From Nakaseomyces glabratus (taxonomy: Eukaryota; Ascomycota; Saccharomycetes; Saccharomycetales; Saccharomycetaceae): a stretch of DNA of 64,000 nt. The notes beneath the pieces are model-generated. The model saw nothing but the letters and a program-made list of their open reading frames with translations, was not told the DNA's origin and made no database searches. Positions 17,905 to 29,034 of the stretch are shown piece after piece. The stretch covers positions 124,001 through 188,000 of the forward strand of contig NC_088958.1 of NCBI RefSeq assembly GCF_010111755.1. The letters are read 5' to 3'. Both the position numbers and the translations under genes were made by a program. Each line of letters begins with the position of its first letter. Within the stretch, counting starts at the first letter, position 1.

Positions 17905-19473
17905 ATGGGCAAACTATTGGCAGACAAGCTGGGCAAGTTGGCGAACAAGCCGGTTGTCGGAGACGTTGATATCGAGGATGACCGAGTGTTTGAGCACCGT
18001 GAGTCAGGAAGTGACTCTGATATGGATTCTGGAGATGAGGAGTTGAAGAAAGCGCACTATGCTCAGGTTGGAGAGTCTAAATTGAGGAAACAGTTGGACT
18101 CTGAGAAGAACCTACAGGAACTGGATACCAAGTATGTTGGGTCTGTGGGCTCTAGGGAAGACATATACGGCGAGAATGCATCTTCCGGATCGGATTCCGG
18201 ATCGGATTCAGAACTGGAGGATGACGAGAGTGATGCACCTGCCAATGATTTACAGTCAAATGACGAATCCGAGAGCGTCGAGAGCGAGTCTGAAGAATCT
18301 GACCACGAATCTGGAAGTGAGTCTGACAACGGCGAAGTCCTGAGGAAGATTGTAGAGAAGGAAACCAGGCAAGCCATGAATAGAATATCTGATTTGACCA
18401 AGAGGGATGCTTCTAAGGGTTATTCTATTCTGTCACAGAATAAGTTCTTTGAAAACATTTTGGACACTAGAATCAAATTACAAAAAGCAATGAACTCTGC
18501 AAATGTGTTGCCAGTGACCAAAGCTAGCTGGAAGTTAGAATTAAAAGAGGACTCTGAAAACAAAAAATTACTGGAAGAAAATCTCTCCATGGTTGAAAAT
18601 CTACTTAACAGAGTAATAAACTTTAGAATAGACATACAAGCTAAAGAAGGTATCTCTACTGACTCTAAACTTGAAACGTCAAAGAAAAGAGATATTACAG
18701 ATCTAAACGAAAGTACAGATGCCTTAGACAAAGATCTAAAGAAATATAGAACTGCGGTATTACAAAAATGGTCCGCAAAGGTGTCGAGTGCTTCCGGTTC
18801 CTCTGCTATGAAATCATCCAAGTTTAAAGCAGTGAACCAATCTGCCGATGCACAGGTTGAAAACCAGTTGGCTGATACTCCTAGACTAATAAAGAGAACT
18901 TGCCTCAACAGAAGAAACGTTCTACCAATAAACTTTACTGAGGATATGGAGCAAGGAAGATTGACCAAGTTTGAGAGCACGTCTAATACAGGTGAAAACA
19001 ATGACGAAGATGAAAATGCCGATATTCCTAAGAACTATGATCCAAGAAGGAAAGATAATAACGCTATTGACATATCAACAAATCCATACATCTTTGACGA
19101 CGGTGATTTCTATAGAGTTTTACTAAATGATCTGATTGACAAAAAGACTTCCAGTGCAAACTTGGGTGTTACCAGCTCAGCTACTAACAGTGCCATCATT
19201 GTCTCCAAATCAAACTATAAACTCAAAAAGAATGTTGACACCAAGGCATCAAAAGGTAGAAAATTAAACTACTCCATCCAGGAACCAATTGCGAACTATG
19301 AAGCTCCTGTCAGTTCCGGTTATAAATGGTCCGATGAACAAATTGATGAATTCTTTGCTGGCCTATTAGGTCAAAAGATCAACTTTAATGAAGACTCGGA
19401 ACAGGATTCTGAATCCGATGTTGGCGATGAAGAAGAAGCCATCAAAAATGATGACATTCAAATCTTTGCTTAG
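17905..19473 (+). CDS. BFR2: Bfr2/AATF-family small-subunit processome protein
   Basis: Essential nucleolar protein needed for early 18S rRNA processing; the family is AATF/Che-1 (human AATF). The product is 522 residues (about 534 in S. cerevisiae). It begins MGKLLADKLGKLANKPV, then a highly acidic Ser/Asp/Glu region (about 30-150), an AATF leucine-zipper-type helical region (KLQKAMNSANVLP near 195), and the TRAUB-type C-terminal domain (NPYIFDDGDFYRVLLNDLIDKK near 400, KGRKLNYSIQEPIANYEAPV near 450). It is divergently placed from ATP5, as at YDR299W. The promoter is the clearest ribosome-biogenesis promoter in the window. Confidence 0.96.
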   Translation: MGKLLADKLGKLANKPVVGDVDIEDDRVFEHRESGSDSDMDSGDEELKKAHYAQVGESKLRKQLDSEKNLQELDTKYVGSVGSREDIYGENASSGSDSGSDSELEDDESDAPANDLQSNDESESVESESEESDHESGSESDNGEVLRKIVEKETRQAMNRISDLTKRDASKGYSILSQNKFFENILDTRIKLQKAMNSANVLPVTKASWKLELKEDSENKKLLEENLSMVENLLNRVINFRIDIQAKEGISTDSKLETSKKRDITDLNESTDALDKDLKKYRTAVLQKWSAKVSSASGSSAMKSSKFKAVNQSADAQVENQLADTPRLIKRTCLNRRNVLPINFTEDMEQGRLTKFESTSNTGENNDEDENADIPKNYDPRRKDNNAIDISTNPYIFDDGDFYRVLLNDLIDKKTSSANLGVTSSATNSAIIVSKSNYKLKKNVDTKASKGRKLNYSIQEPIANYEAPVSSGYKWSDEQIDEFFAGLLGQKINFNEDSEQDSESDVGDEEEAIKNDDIQIFA

Positions 19474-19700
19474 TTTGATTTCTCTCAAAATTTATAAATT
19501 TATATTATACTGCATTGTTTTTATACATAAATATACTTTATTTATCGGCTTTATAAATGTCCCAATATTTCATTAACACAATAATTCAAGACAATGAACG
19601 AAAATTTCAAGATAATGAATGTAAATTTCAAAACAAGAACTCTGTATATAAGTTTTTTTAAAATAAATCTATCTAAATTTCATCAATCATAACGGCTTAA

Positions 19701-20984
19701 TTAATGTGGTGGGAATGCCATATTCTCTCTATGAGCGATATATTCGGAGTTGCAGTAACCTAATTCGTTCTCGATCTCATCACTTTGTTGCCCTTTGATT
19801 TTGCTAATTTCTAATGATGGATAATTACATCTGGCCCTTCCAACAATTGTTAGTGGGTAATCAGGATCCAATTCTCCATTTGGCAAACGTTTACCAACCT
19901 TTAAGTCAACACACTCCATTTCATGGAAGGATCCTTCAATTTCAATGACACCGACGGGTAACAAACCGGCTTTGTTCTTTCTTGTCAAAGCCTTGTAGGC
20001 ACCTTCATCAATAATCACTGCCCCAGAAGTAACTAAACCATGCAAAATCCAAAATTCTTTATTTCTTAAGTGGCGCGATATACTATTGGCCAAAAACTTA
20101 GTGTGAAAGGGAACGCCCATTCTGTCAAGCTTTTCATACTCTTCAAGCTGAAGTTTCATTAAATCACCTTCAAATACTTTGTTATCTTCACCAGTGTCAT
20201 GCAATGATTGTATATATTTCACAATCTTGTAAATATTGGAAGGAGCATCACTTTTCATTATGATTGTATGAACACCAGCGTTGGTTGCAAGCTCAGCAGC
20301 GACTAACTTTGTCTGCATACCACCCGTACCAACGTCAGACCCAGAACCCGATGATGTATCAACACCTGGTAGACCTTTGGACAGGTCTGGAACAATTAAA
20401 ATTGGTTTAGCATCAGGATCACTTCTTGGATCAGCGGTGTACAAGCAGTCCACGTCAGTTAATAGGAATAAATAATCAGCATGTATCAACCCTGCTGTAA
20501 TAGCTGAAAGAGTATCGTTATCACCAAACTTAATCTCTTGAACAGATAATGTATCATTTTCATTGATAATTGGAACTACACCCATCTTTAAAAGCTCTTC
20601 CACAGTATTTTGAGCGTTTCGGTATTGAGACCAGTCTAGAATGTCATTTCTCGTTAGAAGAATTTGAGCAATAGATTGCCCAAAATGAGCAAACAAGGAG
20701 TCCCATCTACCAATCAGTTTGCTTTGACCAATGGCCGCAATTGCTTGGACTTCTGACAGATGTTTAGGCCTCTTCTCCATACCCAAAATGTGCAGCCCAA
20801 CACCTATACTACCACTAGAAACGATTACAACATTATGGCCTAACCTACGTAATTTGACAACAGTTTCCACAATCAAGGACATGATAGCTAGCCTTGGTTC
20901 TTTGGTCTTCTCATCAACCAAAGAAGACGTACCAAGCTTGATCACAATTGTAAATGGCTTACCACCAACTCTAGTTTCGGTCAT
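19701..20984 (-). CDS. PRO1: Glutamate 5-kinase
   Basis: Catalyses ATP-dependent phosphorylation of glutamate, the first and feedback-inhibited step of proline synthesis. The ATG complementary to 20982-20984 is used ([11 protein letters not shown]), giving 427 residues against 428 in S. cerevisiae; a four-codon in-frame extension upstream begins with GTG and is rejected. The amino acid kinase domain shows [10 protein letters not shown] near residue 12, VSSGSIGVG near 57, NENDTLS near 140, FGDNDTLSA and the [13 protein letters not shown] loop. A C-terminal PUA domain covers roughly 300-420 ([19 protein letters not shown]). Same minus-strand location as YDR300C. Confidence 0.98.
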   Translation of the reverse strand: MTETRVGGKPFTIVIKLGTSSLVDEKTKEPRLAIMSLIVETVVKLRRLGHNVVIVSSGSIGVGLHILGMEKRPKHLSEVQAIAAIGQSKLIGRWDSLFAHFGQSIAQILLTRNDILDWSQYRNAQNTVEELLKMGVVPIINENDTLSVQEIKFGDNDTLSAITAGLIHADYLFLLTDVDCLYTADPRSDPDAKPILIVPDLSKGLPGVDTSSGSGSDVGTGGMQTKLVAAELATNAGVHTIIMKSDAPSNIYKIVKYIQSLHDTGEDNKVFEGDLMKLQLEEYEKLDRMGVPFHTKFLANSISRHLRNKEFWILHGLVTSGAVIIDEGAYKALTRKNKAGLLPVGVIEIEGSFHEMECVDLKVGKRLPNGELDPDYPLTIVGRARCNYPSLEISKIKGQQSDEIENELGYCNSEYIAHRENMAFPPH

Positions 20985-21380
20985 GATGTATATCACACTT
21001 TTCTTGCACCAACAGCAACTAGAAATGACAACTGTAAATATTCCAGTAACTCTTAATTAACCAGATTTATCAATCAGGGACTTCAGTATTTGTCAGTTTC
21101 TATAGCACATCTTAGTCATTTGGCGATGAGCTCATCGAAATTTTTTAAAGGCTCTTTCAAACGAATTTCAAAGGTAATTTTGATGAAATTTGTCAAAAAC
21201 TCGAGTAAAGCTTTAACTAGAGGCAGCTTGACCACTGCTGTGCCTATTGTACTTACTCATTCCTGTCAATTTGCCATCTCACCAACTTGTAGGATTTCAA
21301 TTATTTGATCTAATAGTGGAGTTTTAAGGTTGGTTTTTTAGCATAAAAATTGATAGATCCACTAAAAAGTTATCAGGAAA
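20985..21380. other. Divergent promoter, PRO1/CFT1
   Basis: Spacer of 396 bp between divergent starts. Apart from the PAC palindrome/RRPE pair at 21123-21146 it shows no further recognised sites. A 72-codon open frame at 21090 is not supported. Confidence 0.5.
21123..21146. promoter_or_regulatory. Palindromic double PAC with adjacent RRPE
   Basis: CGATGAGCTCATCG (21124-21137) is a 14-bp perfect palindrome made of two overlapping PAC cores on opposite strands, followed at once by GAAATTTTTT, an RRPE. It is 235 bp upstream of CFT1 and about 140 bp upstream of PRO1, neither a classical ribosome-biogenesis gene. Confidence 0.65.
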
Positions 21381-24300
21381 ATGAATGTTTATGATGATGT
21401 TATTGATCCTACAGTTGTTTCACACTCTGTTTGTGGACATTTTACTACTACAGACTACTTGGAGTTAATTGTGATACGGACGGATGTTCTTTCCATATAT
21501 AAGCCTATAAGGTCGGGACGGTTGTACCTTATGGAAGAGCATAAGCTTAGTGGTAGGATAAACGACGTGGCCCTGATACCGAAACATTCTAATGGTAGCA
21601 ACGGTAATGGCATCAATTTAAGCTACTTATTGTTAAGTACAGGTGTGGCGAAATTGTCATTGTTAATGTACAATAATATGACCAGTTCAATTGAGACAAT
21701 AAGTTTGCATTTTTATGAAGACAAATTCGAAAGTGCTACTATGCTTGATTTGGCTCGTAATTCTCAGTTACGGATAGAACCAAACGGAAACTATGCGATG
21801 CTTTTCAATAATGATGTACTTGCTATATTGCCTTTCTATACTGGCATAAATGAGGATGAAGATGAAGACTACATAAATAATGATAAATCCAAAATTAATG
21901 ACAATTCTAAGAAAAGCTTGTTTAAAAGAAAAAAAGGTAAAACCCAAAATAATAAAGTAACACATCCATCGATCATAATAAACTGCTCTGAACTAGGACC
22001 ACAGATCAAGAACATCAAAGATATTCAATTTTTATGTGGATTTACTAAATCTACAATCGGTGTCCTATATCAACCACAACTTGCATGGTGTGGTAATTCC
22101 CAATTAGTCCCATTACCTACAAATTATGCCATTATAAGTTTGGATATGAAATTTTCAATAGACGCAACAACATTCGATAAGGCTATCATATCAGAAATTT
22201 CCCAGCTTCCATCTGATTGGCATACTATTGCTCCTACATTGTCTGGGTCACTTATATTGGGTGTGAATGAAATTGCTTTCCTAGATAATACTGGTGTTTT
22301 GCAATCCATATTAACACTAAATTCATATAGCGACAAAGTTTTACCTAAAGTGAGAGTCATTGATAAATCTTCTCATGAAGTCTTCTTCAATACTGGTAGT
22401 AAGTTTGCATTAATACCAAGCAATGAAAATGAAAGATCCGTCGAGAATATCCTATTATTCGATGAAAATGGCTGTATCTTCAATGTCGACCTAAAATCGG
22501 AAGGCCGACTGTTAACACAATTTAATATCACTAAACTACCTTTAGGTGAAGATGTTTTAAGCCAAAAAAGTAACCCTTCAAGTGTTTCAATTATCTGGGC
22601 TGATGGGCGACTAGATACCTATACTATATTTATTGGTTTTCAATCTGGTGATGCCACCATGTTAAAGTTAAACCATCTACATTCTGCCATTGAGGTAGAA
22701 GAGCCAACATTTATGAAAGATTACGTTAATAAGCAAGCGTCTGCTGCATACAATAATGAAGATGACGATGATGACGATGATGATTTCAATTTGTATTCTG
22801 ATGAAGAAAACGATCAAGTAAACAATAAGAATGACAGAACATTTGGTACTAACGAGTCAAACGAACCATTTACCGCCCAAGAATTGATGGAATTGAGAAA
22901 TATTGGTCCAATTAACTCCATGTGTGTTGGAAAGGTATCTTCAATCGAAGATAATGTCAAAGGGCTTCCTAATCCTAATAAACAGGAGATATCAATTGTT
23001 TGTACATCAGGGTATGGTGATGGCTCCCATCTAAATGCAATTTTAGCCTCTGTCCAACCAAGAGTTGAAAAAGCGTTAAAATTCATTAGCATCACTAAAA
23101 TCTGGAATCTTCACATCAAAGGCAAGGATAAATTTTTAATTACAACCGATTCAACCCAATCGCAGAGTAATATTTATGAGATTGATAATAATTTTAGTCA
23201 ACATAAACAAGGTAGACTAAGAAGAGATGCTACCACAATCCATATTGCAACAATTGGCGATAATAAGAGAATTGTGCAAGTGACTACCAATCATCTTTAT
23301 TTATACGATTTAACTTTCAGGAGGTTTTCAACAATAAAATTTGATTACGAAGTTGTCCATGTTTCTGTAATGGATCCTTATGTTCTGATCACACTCTCCA
23401 GAGGTGATATTAAGGTCTTTGAACTGGAAAATAGAAATAAGAAGAAGTTTGTCAAGGTTCCTCTTCCAGAGATTCTCACTGAGATGGTTATAACATCTGG
23501 TTTAATCTTAAAAAGTAATATGTGTAACGAATTTCTATCTGGTATTGGAAAATCGACTATTGAACAATTGCTATTCACATTTGTAACAGCAGATAATCAA
23601 ATTATCTTTTTCACCAAAGATCACAATGATAGGATATTTCAGCTTAATGGTATCGACCAATTACAAGACTCGTTGTATATAAGCACATATCAGCTTCCCG
23701 ACGAGATTATTCCGGACCCTTCCATAAAACAAATAATGATCAACAAACTGGGAAATAATTCCAAGGACGAGTATCTTACAATACTAACTTTTGGGGGTGA
23801 AATCTATCAATACAAAAAATCTCGAAGTAGACACAGCCGGTTTTACAGAAATGTTGGTAGAAACGATCATCCAATAACTGGTGCACCTGATAATGCATAT
23901 CCCAAAGGTGTTAGTGGTATTGAAAGAATTATGCATTACATCCCTAATTTTGACGGGTATTCTGTAATTTTTGTCACCGGTAATACACCATATATAATAA
24001 TGAAAGAGGATGATTCTCTTCCCAGAATATTCCCATTTGGCAACATTCCCATTGTCTCAATGAGCAGATGGGGTGAAGGCTCGGTAATCTGCATTGATGA
24101 TATCAAGAATGCAAGAATATACTCACTTAACCAAGATAATATCTACTACGGAAATAAACTTCCAATAAGAAAGATCAAGATTGGGTCAATGCTTCAAAAT
24201 TATAAAACTTTGAATAGCATCGTTTATCATGAAAGGACTCAATTGTACCTTGTTTCTTACACAAAGGAAATAAGCTATGAAGCCAAAGCTGAAGATGGTA

Positions 24301-25466
24301 GTCTATTAATTGGATACAAACCAGAACTACCAAACGCAAAAGCATTTAAAAGTGGTGTATTACTGATCAATCCAAAAAGCTGGGAAGTGATTGATGAACT
24401 AGATTTGCCGGACAATTCATTAGTGAACGATATGAAATCGTCTTTCATTCAGATTGATACTAGAACGAAAAGAAAAAGAGAGTACATCATCGTAGGCATT
24501 GGATATGCTACTATGGAGGATGTCCCTCCAACAGGCGAGTTCCACATCTATGATATAACCGAGGTTGTTCCTGAACCAGGCAAACCAAACACCAATTTCA
24601 AACTGAAAGAAATCTTTAAAGAAGATATCAGAGGTATAGTCAGTGTTGTTAACGGTATCAGTGGTCGTTTCTTGATAAGTCAGAGTCAAAAGATAATGGT
24701 TCGTGATGTTCAACAAGATAATTCCGTTATACCAGTGGCATTCCTTGATGTACCTGTTTTTGTTACCTCATTGAAGACATTTGGTAACTTAATTGTCATA
24801 GGTGATGCTATGCAAGGTATCCAGTTTGTTGGATTTGATGCTGAGCCATATCGAATGATAACATTGGGATCTAGTATTACCAAATTCGAGGTTATCTCAG
24901 TTGAATTTCTAGTAAACAACGGAGACATATACTTTCTTGTCACAGATAGAGATAGCATCATGCATGTTCTCAAATATGCACCAGACCAACCAAACACCTT
25001 ATCAGGTCAAAGGCTTGTCCATTGCTCAAGTTTTAACCTTCACTCGTTGAACAACTGTACAATGTTACTACCAAAGAATGACGAGTTCCCGAGAGACCAA
25101 AGATATTCAAGATCGTTCCAAACAATAACTGCTCAAGTTGATGGATCCATATCAAAAATAGTTCCTGTCAAGGAGGAAACATATAGACGATTGTACTTCA
25201 TCCAACAACAAATCATAGACAAAGAACCTCAACTTGCTGGACTGAACCCACGAATGGAGAGACAAGACAACAAATACTATCACTTGGGCCACTCTTTGAG
25301 ACCCATGCTAGACTTCAACATTATTAAAAGATTTAAGGACATGAGCATGAATAGACGTTCTCATATCGTACAAAAACTGGGCAAGAATTCTAACTTAGAA
25401 GTTTGGAGAGATCTCATTGATCTAGAGTTCTCACTGAGGTCCCTAAAACCAACAGATCAAAATTAG
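21381..25466 (+). CDS. CFT1: Cft1, largest subunit of cleavage and polyadenylation factor (CPSF160)
   Basis: Nuclear RNA-binding scaffold of the CPF complex that directs mRNA 3'-end cleavage and polyadenylation. The product is 1361 residues (S. cerevisiae about 1357). The sequence is a long series of beta-propeller strands without simple motifs, with an acidic loop near 456-475 (run of eight Asp) and a basic loop near 178-195. The conserved C-terminal CPSF_A part includes GRFLISQSQKIMVRDV, GNLIVIGDAMQGIQFVGFDAEPYRM and the terminal helices RRSHIVQKLGKNSNLE. Codon use is AT-rich, as for a low-expression gene. Same relation to PRO1 and GPI11 as at YDR301W. Confidence 0.97.
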   Translation: MNVYDDVIDPTVVSHSVCGHFTTTDYLELIVIRTDVLSIYKPIRSGRLYLMEEHKLSGRINDVALIPKHSNGSNGNGINLSYLLLSTGVAKLSLLMYNNMTSSIETISLHFYEDKFESATMLDLARNSQLRIEPNGNYAMLFNNDVLAILPFYTGINEDEDEDYINNDKSKINDNSKKSLFKRKKGKTQNNKVTHPSIIINCSELGPQIKNIKDIQFLCGFTKSTIGVLYQPQLAWCGNSQLVPLPTNYAIISLDMKFSIDATTFDKAIISEISQLPSDWHTIAPTLSGSLILGVNEIAFLDNTGVLQSILTLNSYSDKVLPKVRVIDKSSHEVFFNTGSKFALIPSNENERSVENILLFDENGCIFNVDLKSEGRLLTQFNITKLPLGEDVLSQKSNPSSVSIIWADGRLDTYTIFIGFQSGDATMLKLNHLHSAIEVEEPTFMKDYVNKQASAAYNNEDDDDDDDDFNLYSDEENDQVNNKNDRTFGTNESNEPFTAQELMELRNIGPINSMCVGKVSSIEDNVKGLPNPNKQEISIVCTSGYGDGSHLNAILASVQPRVEKALKFISITKIWNLHIKGKDKFLITTDSTQSQSNIYEIDNNFSQHKQGRLRRDATTIHIATIGDNKRIVQVTTNHLYLYDLTFRRFSTIKFDYEVVHVSVMDPYVLITLSRGDIKVFELENRNKKKFVKVPLPEILTEMVITSGLILKSNMCNEFLSGIGKSTIEQLLFTFVTADNQIIFFTKDHNDRIFQLNGIDQLQDSLYISTYQLPDEIIPDPSIKQIMINKLGNNSKDEYLTILTFGGEIYQYKKSRSRHSRFYRNVGRNDHPITGAPDNAYPKGVSGIERIMHYIPNFDGYSVIFVTGNTPYIIMKEDDSLPRIFPFGNIPIVSMSRWGEGSVICIDDIKNARIYSLNQDNIYYGNKLPIRKIKIGSMLQNYKTLNSIVYHERTQLYLVSYTKEISYEAKAEDGSLLIGYKPELPNAKAFKSGVLLINPKSWEVIDELDLPDNSLVNDMKSSFIQIDTRTKRKREYIIVGIGYATMEDVPPTGEFHIYDITEVVPEPGKPNTNFKLKEIFKEDIRGIVSVVNGISGRFLISQSQKIMVRDVQQDNSVIPVAFLDVPVFVTSLKTFGNLIVIGDAMQGIQFVGFDAEPYRMITLGSSITKFEVISVEFLVNNGDIYFLVTDRDSIMHVLKYAPDQPNTLSGQRLVHCSSFNLHSLNNCTMLLPKNDEFPRDQRYSRSFQTITAQVDGSISKIVPVKEETYRRLYFIQQQIIDKEPQLAGLNPRMERQDNKYYHLGHSLRPMLDFNIIKRFKDMSMNRRSHIVQKLGKNSNLEVWRDLIDLEFSLRSLKPTDQN

Positions 25467-25716
25467 TCAATATATATAGACATCCAATATCATGTAGCAA
25501 CAAATGTAACTTTAATGAGCATATTTACATTACTTACACATTAAACGTTTATAACGGGTTTTGACTGACAATTTCGTGTTTGAGACGGTAAATGTCCATC
25601 GGATAAAACAATTAAGCTGCGGAAGGATGGCCACATAATTAGCACCAGAAACCGGTAACCACATATATCTGAAGCTAGCTTAATTACAGAATAGACCACT
25701 ATCTGTCGAAACAAGG

Positions 25717-26370
25717 ATGCCCGTCAAGAAAAGAACCCCATTGAAGCATAAGAGCGTATCGTTCTCTGATGACATCACTCAGACGCAGCATAACCATCAT
25801 CATAGGAAGAAACAAAATGGTGAACGTCCTCCAGTTTTTATCAGGAAAACATGGTTGACTATTCCATGGCATTTGATAGCTTTGGTCTACATATATGTGA
25901 AGGTCTTTAACAATTATAACACAGCAGAATTGCTTGCATGCCTTGTGCCTTTACAAATACTATACACCATCTTTCAATTCAACAAGGCCACAATCTATGG
26001 TAACAAGAGACTGAAATTCAATTACTCTCTAGCTGCGATTTCTATATTGGCATGTATTGTGCTCTCCATACCAGTGGTCGTAATCATCATTTTGTTTGGG
26101 GCACCGCTATTGGAACTGCTATGGGAAACTTGGCTACTTGCACTACATTGCTCATTCTTAGCTTATCCAGCAGTATATTCTGTTCTAAACTGTGACTTTA
26201 AGGTTGGCCTGTGGAAGAGATATTTCATATTAATTGTAGTTGGTTGTTGGATCAGCTGTGTTGTTATTCCTCTTGACTGGGACAGAGATTGGCAAGCCTG
26301 GCCTATCCCAATTGTCATTGGTGCATACTTGGGAGCATTTGTTGGCTTTGCATATGGGGCTTACTTATAG
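25717..26370 (+). CDS. GPI11: Gpi11, GPI-anchor ethanolamine phosphate transfer subunit
   Basis: ER-membrane protein (PIG-F family) that partners the ethanolamine phosphate transferases Gpi7/Gpi13 in GPI precursor assembly. The product has 217 residues (219 in S. cerevisiae). The N-terminal cytosolic tail is basic (MPVKKRTPLKHKSVSFSDD), followed by about six hydrophobic segments; PIG-F signatures include LLELLWETWLLALHCSFLAYPAV and PLDWDRDWQAWPIPIVIGAYLGAFVG near the end. It follows CFT1 on the same strand, as at YDR302W. SPS2 in this window is a predicted GPI protein, so this is its pathway, though not its operon. Confidence 0.97.
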   Translation: MPVKKRTPLKHKSVSFSDDITQTQHNHHHRKKQNGERPPVFIRKTWLTIPWHLIALVYIYVKVFNNYNTAELLACLVPLQILYTIFQFNKATIYGNKRLKFNYSLAAISILACIVLSIPVVVIIILFGAPLLELLWETWLLALHCSFLAYPAVYSVLNCDFKVGLWKRYFILIVVGCWISCVVIPLDWDRDWQAWPIPIVIGAYLGAFVGFAYGAYL

Positions 26371-26649
26371 AAATCTGTTAAAATTTTAATTCACTGGCCT
26401 TGTTATGATCATAGTATAAATTTTTTATTGAACACGTATTATTGACAAACGGTGGAGTTGTAAGGGTTTTCAAATATGATTATAGGAGCATTATCACCTT
26501 TCTGTAACGTCAACAATACTCTACATGCATTTTTAATATTACATTATTTATATTGATTTACGTGCAAAATTCAGAGAAAGAGATATACATAGCACACACA
26601 CATACATACACAATCCTTAACTATAGTCCCTTGCTTCATTAAAAGGATA

Positions 26650-29034
26650 TCAAGAACATGAATAGTATGTATCTATAACGGCATCAATATTATTTTCCGT
26701 AATGCCCATGGTATCCCAATGGTTTGGATCATATTTCACTCCACCCTCATAAAATTCTTTCTTAACCAAAGACTCTGAAAGTCTATACAGTTTTGTATTA
26801 AATAATCTTAATAAGTCCGTGGAAATCGACTCAAAGATATTTTTCCTCTCTATCTCAACAGGCTCAAACCTATGCGACATTATCGTCTCTAACTTTGACA
26901 AAAGTTTGGTTGCCAGAGGATTTACTACTTTACAGTTCTTAGAGTAGTCCCTTACAAGCATATGCAATTTTTGCAAAATCAGGAAGCATAAGCCAGAATG
27001 AAACCTATTTTCTTGTTTTGCATTTTCATCCGAAAGTTTACTGTACTGCCTCTCAGATCTTTCATAACCACCAAGATACATTATAGCTATACTCTCTAAG
27101 ACCTTGAAAAATTTGTTGATGTATACAAACTCATGACCTGTAAACTTCATGTTAGCAAAGTTAGAGAAGATATAAAATATTGTTTCCTGAGTTAGCATAA
27201 TGAAATCCAAATAAGTCTTTTTGTAGTTTTCAACATCATTCTCTTTCTCATATTGTAGCATCAAAAAGTAAGTCAAATAAATACTCAAATTTTTCGTTAA
27301 TATAGTATCGTTAACATTACTAATATTAGCGGCAACTGTGGTTAGATGTTTCGTAATGTTAGAAATTTCCATGTTTAAATCGTTTTTTATTTCCTCCACT
27401 CGACTAATTGGTAATTTTTCATCTCTAGACAATAAGTTAGATATTATTTCACCATGATGGCTTAAAAGTTTTTTGTCTATATCATAAAGAGGGTCCCTCA
27501 CAAATGCAGTGTTTAAAGGATGAGAAAGAGTCAATTTTGGAATCTGTCCTCTGAACAATGTCCTGTACTGATAATTTTTCTCGATGAAATTCCACATTAA
27601 AATATTTGAGGTATCGCTGTGTTCATGACTGGTACCTAAGCTTATTCCTAAGTTAACATCTTCGTTGTAATCAACTGAATCTGCAAAACTTGGTGAAATG
27701 GAGAAATAGAATTTCCATAGAGCAGTGTATCTTAAATATTCGGTATGATTTTCGACATCAGATCTCCGCTCTATTTCTGAATTGATTGTGAATATATTAG
27801 ATTCTAATATGGAAAACATGGCTTTGATCTCTTGAAAAATTATGTTCATTTCTTCCGTCAAATTTATTAACACTGAGGAGACAATGGCTTGATAGCACAG
27901 TAACAAGCATATATTTATCTCCCCCAGTTGAAATAATTGTGATAATACATGTTTAGTAACATCAAATGTTGATCCCATGGAAAAAAGCTTCTCTATAGAT
28001 TCTGGCAATTGAGCTAAGTTTAGAATAGGTATCAATGACGATGATTCTTGAACAATTGAATTGAAAATGTTGATAAATTCTTTCGTGTTAGCTTTGTTGG
28101 GAAACTTTACAACGTAGGTTGGTTTCTTGTATTGTGATCCAGTAATTGTTTTTTCTTTCCAGTTTTTCAAATTGTCTTGATATTTACCGCATACTGTTCG
28201 ATCAATTCTTTTTAAAAATTGTTTGTAAAGAAAGGGATCCAAACAACATACAGTATTGAAATTGAACAGATCATTACTGCATTTGCTGTCAAGGTAACCC
28301 ATTATCTCATCTCTGTGTGTGTCTGTTTCACAGTTTTCCAAGATATCAAAAATCTCCGAGTCATCTAAAAAGCTTGGATCCATGTCTCTGTATTTATTAA
28401 ACTCCGATTCGTAACCACTTTCTAAATCAAACTCTGCGTCTGTGAGAAAGTTTTCCTTTCTTTTTTTATTTTTTTTAGTTTCTATTGTATCATTTGGTTT
28501 CGTTACTGTCCAGTCGAGATTTATGCCAGTTATATCTCTACCTGAAATTTCCTTCAATTCCATTAGTCTTTTTTTAATAAACTCAAGTTCTTTAAGTACT
28601 GCTTCGTCTTGGCCATAATTGACACCTTCGTCCACAAATATGGCTGGTCCTTGAACCCAATTTACATTGGATCTCATAGAACTACCACTAGGGACTTCTT
28701 TATTATGTGGGAAAGTACTTGTCCTAGGGATATACTGCTTTGGCGCTTGCGGCAGTTCATTACCATCCATGTTAGATAACTGAAGTCTTGTGTTGTATTC
28801 TCTAATTTGATCAACAGTGCTGATTTCTTCGGGACGGCCACTGCCATTCTGTGGTAATGGGCTACCGCCATTATTCTGGATATACTGTCCCGGGACATCA
28901 GGGTAGAAACAATCGCCTTTACCGGCACGCGCACAGTTCCCACAAACTGGGCGAACTCTATCACAGCCAACTTTACGCCGCCTACACTGCGCACAGGCAG
29001 GTGGTTTCTTCATTTTGCGACCACGAATATCCAT
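26650..29034 (-). CDS. RSC3: RSC chromatin-remodelling subunit with Zn2Cys6 domain
   Basis: Rsc3/Rsc30-type subunit that guides the RSC remodeller to promoters by sequence-specific DNA binding. The product is 794 residues (S. cerevisiae Rsc3 885). The zinc cluster has cysteines at 14, 17, 24, 31, 34 and 42 within a basic region (ACAQCRRRKVGCDRVRP), followed by a linker and a long helical C-terminal region typical of fungal regulators. A lysine-rich stretch near 190 may be a nuclear signal. Assignment as RSC3 rather than RSC30 rests on position between GPI11 and CPR5 (YDR303C). The two are related, so the protein could cover both roles if the other is absent. Confidence 0.9.
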   Translation of the reverse strand: MDIRGRKMKKPPACAQCRRRKVGCDRVRPVCGNCARAGKGDCFYPDVPGQYIQNNGGSPLPQNGSGRPEEISTVDQIREYNTRLQLSNMDGNELPQAPKQYIPRTSTFPHNKEVPSGSSMRSNVNWVQGPAIFVDEGVNYGQDEAVLKELEFIKKRLMELKEISGRDITGINLDWTVTKPNDTIETKKNKKRKENFLTDAEFDLESGYESEFNKYRDMDPSFLDDSEIFDILENCETDTHRDEIMGYLDSKCSNDLFNFNTVCCLDPFLYKQFLKRIDRTVCGKYQDNLKNWKEKTITGSQYKKPTYVVKFPNKANTKEFINIFNSIVQESSSLIPILNLAQLPESIEKLFSMGSTFDVTKHVLSQLFQLGEINICLLLCYQAIVSSVLINLTEEMNIIFQEIKAMFSILESNIFTINSEIERRSDVENHTEYLRYTALWKFYFSISPSFADSVDYNEDVNLGISLGTSHEHSDTSNILMWNFIEKNYQYRTLFRGQIPKLTLSHPLNTAFVRDPLYDIDKKLLSHHGEIISNLLSRDEKLPISRVEEIKNDLNMEISNITKHLTTVAANISNVNDTILTKNLSIYLTYFLMLQYEKENDVENYKKTYLDFIMLTQETIFYIFSNFANMKFTGHEFVYINKFFKVLESIAIMYLGGYERSERQYSKLSDENAKQENRFHSGLCFLILQKLHMLVRDYSKNCKVVNPLATKLLSKLETIMSHRFEPVEIERKNIFESISTDLLRLFNTKLYRLSESLVKKEFYEGGVKYDPNHWDTMGITENNIDAVIDTYYSCS

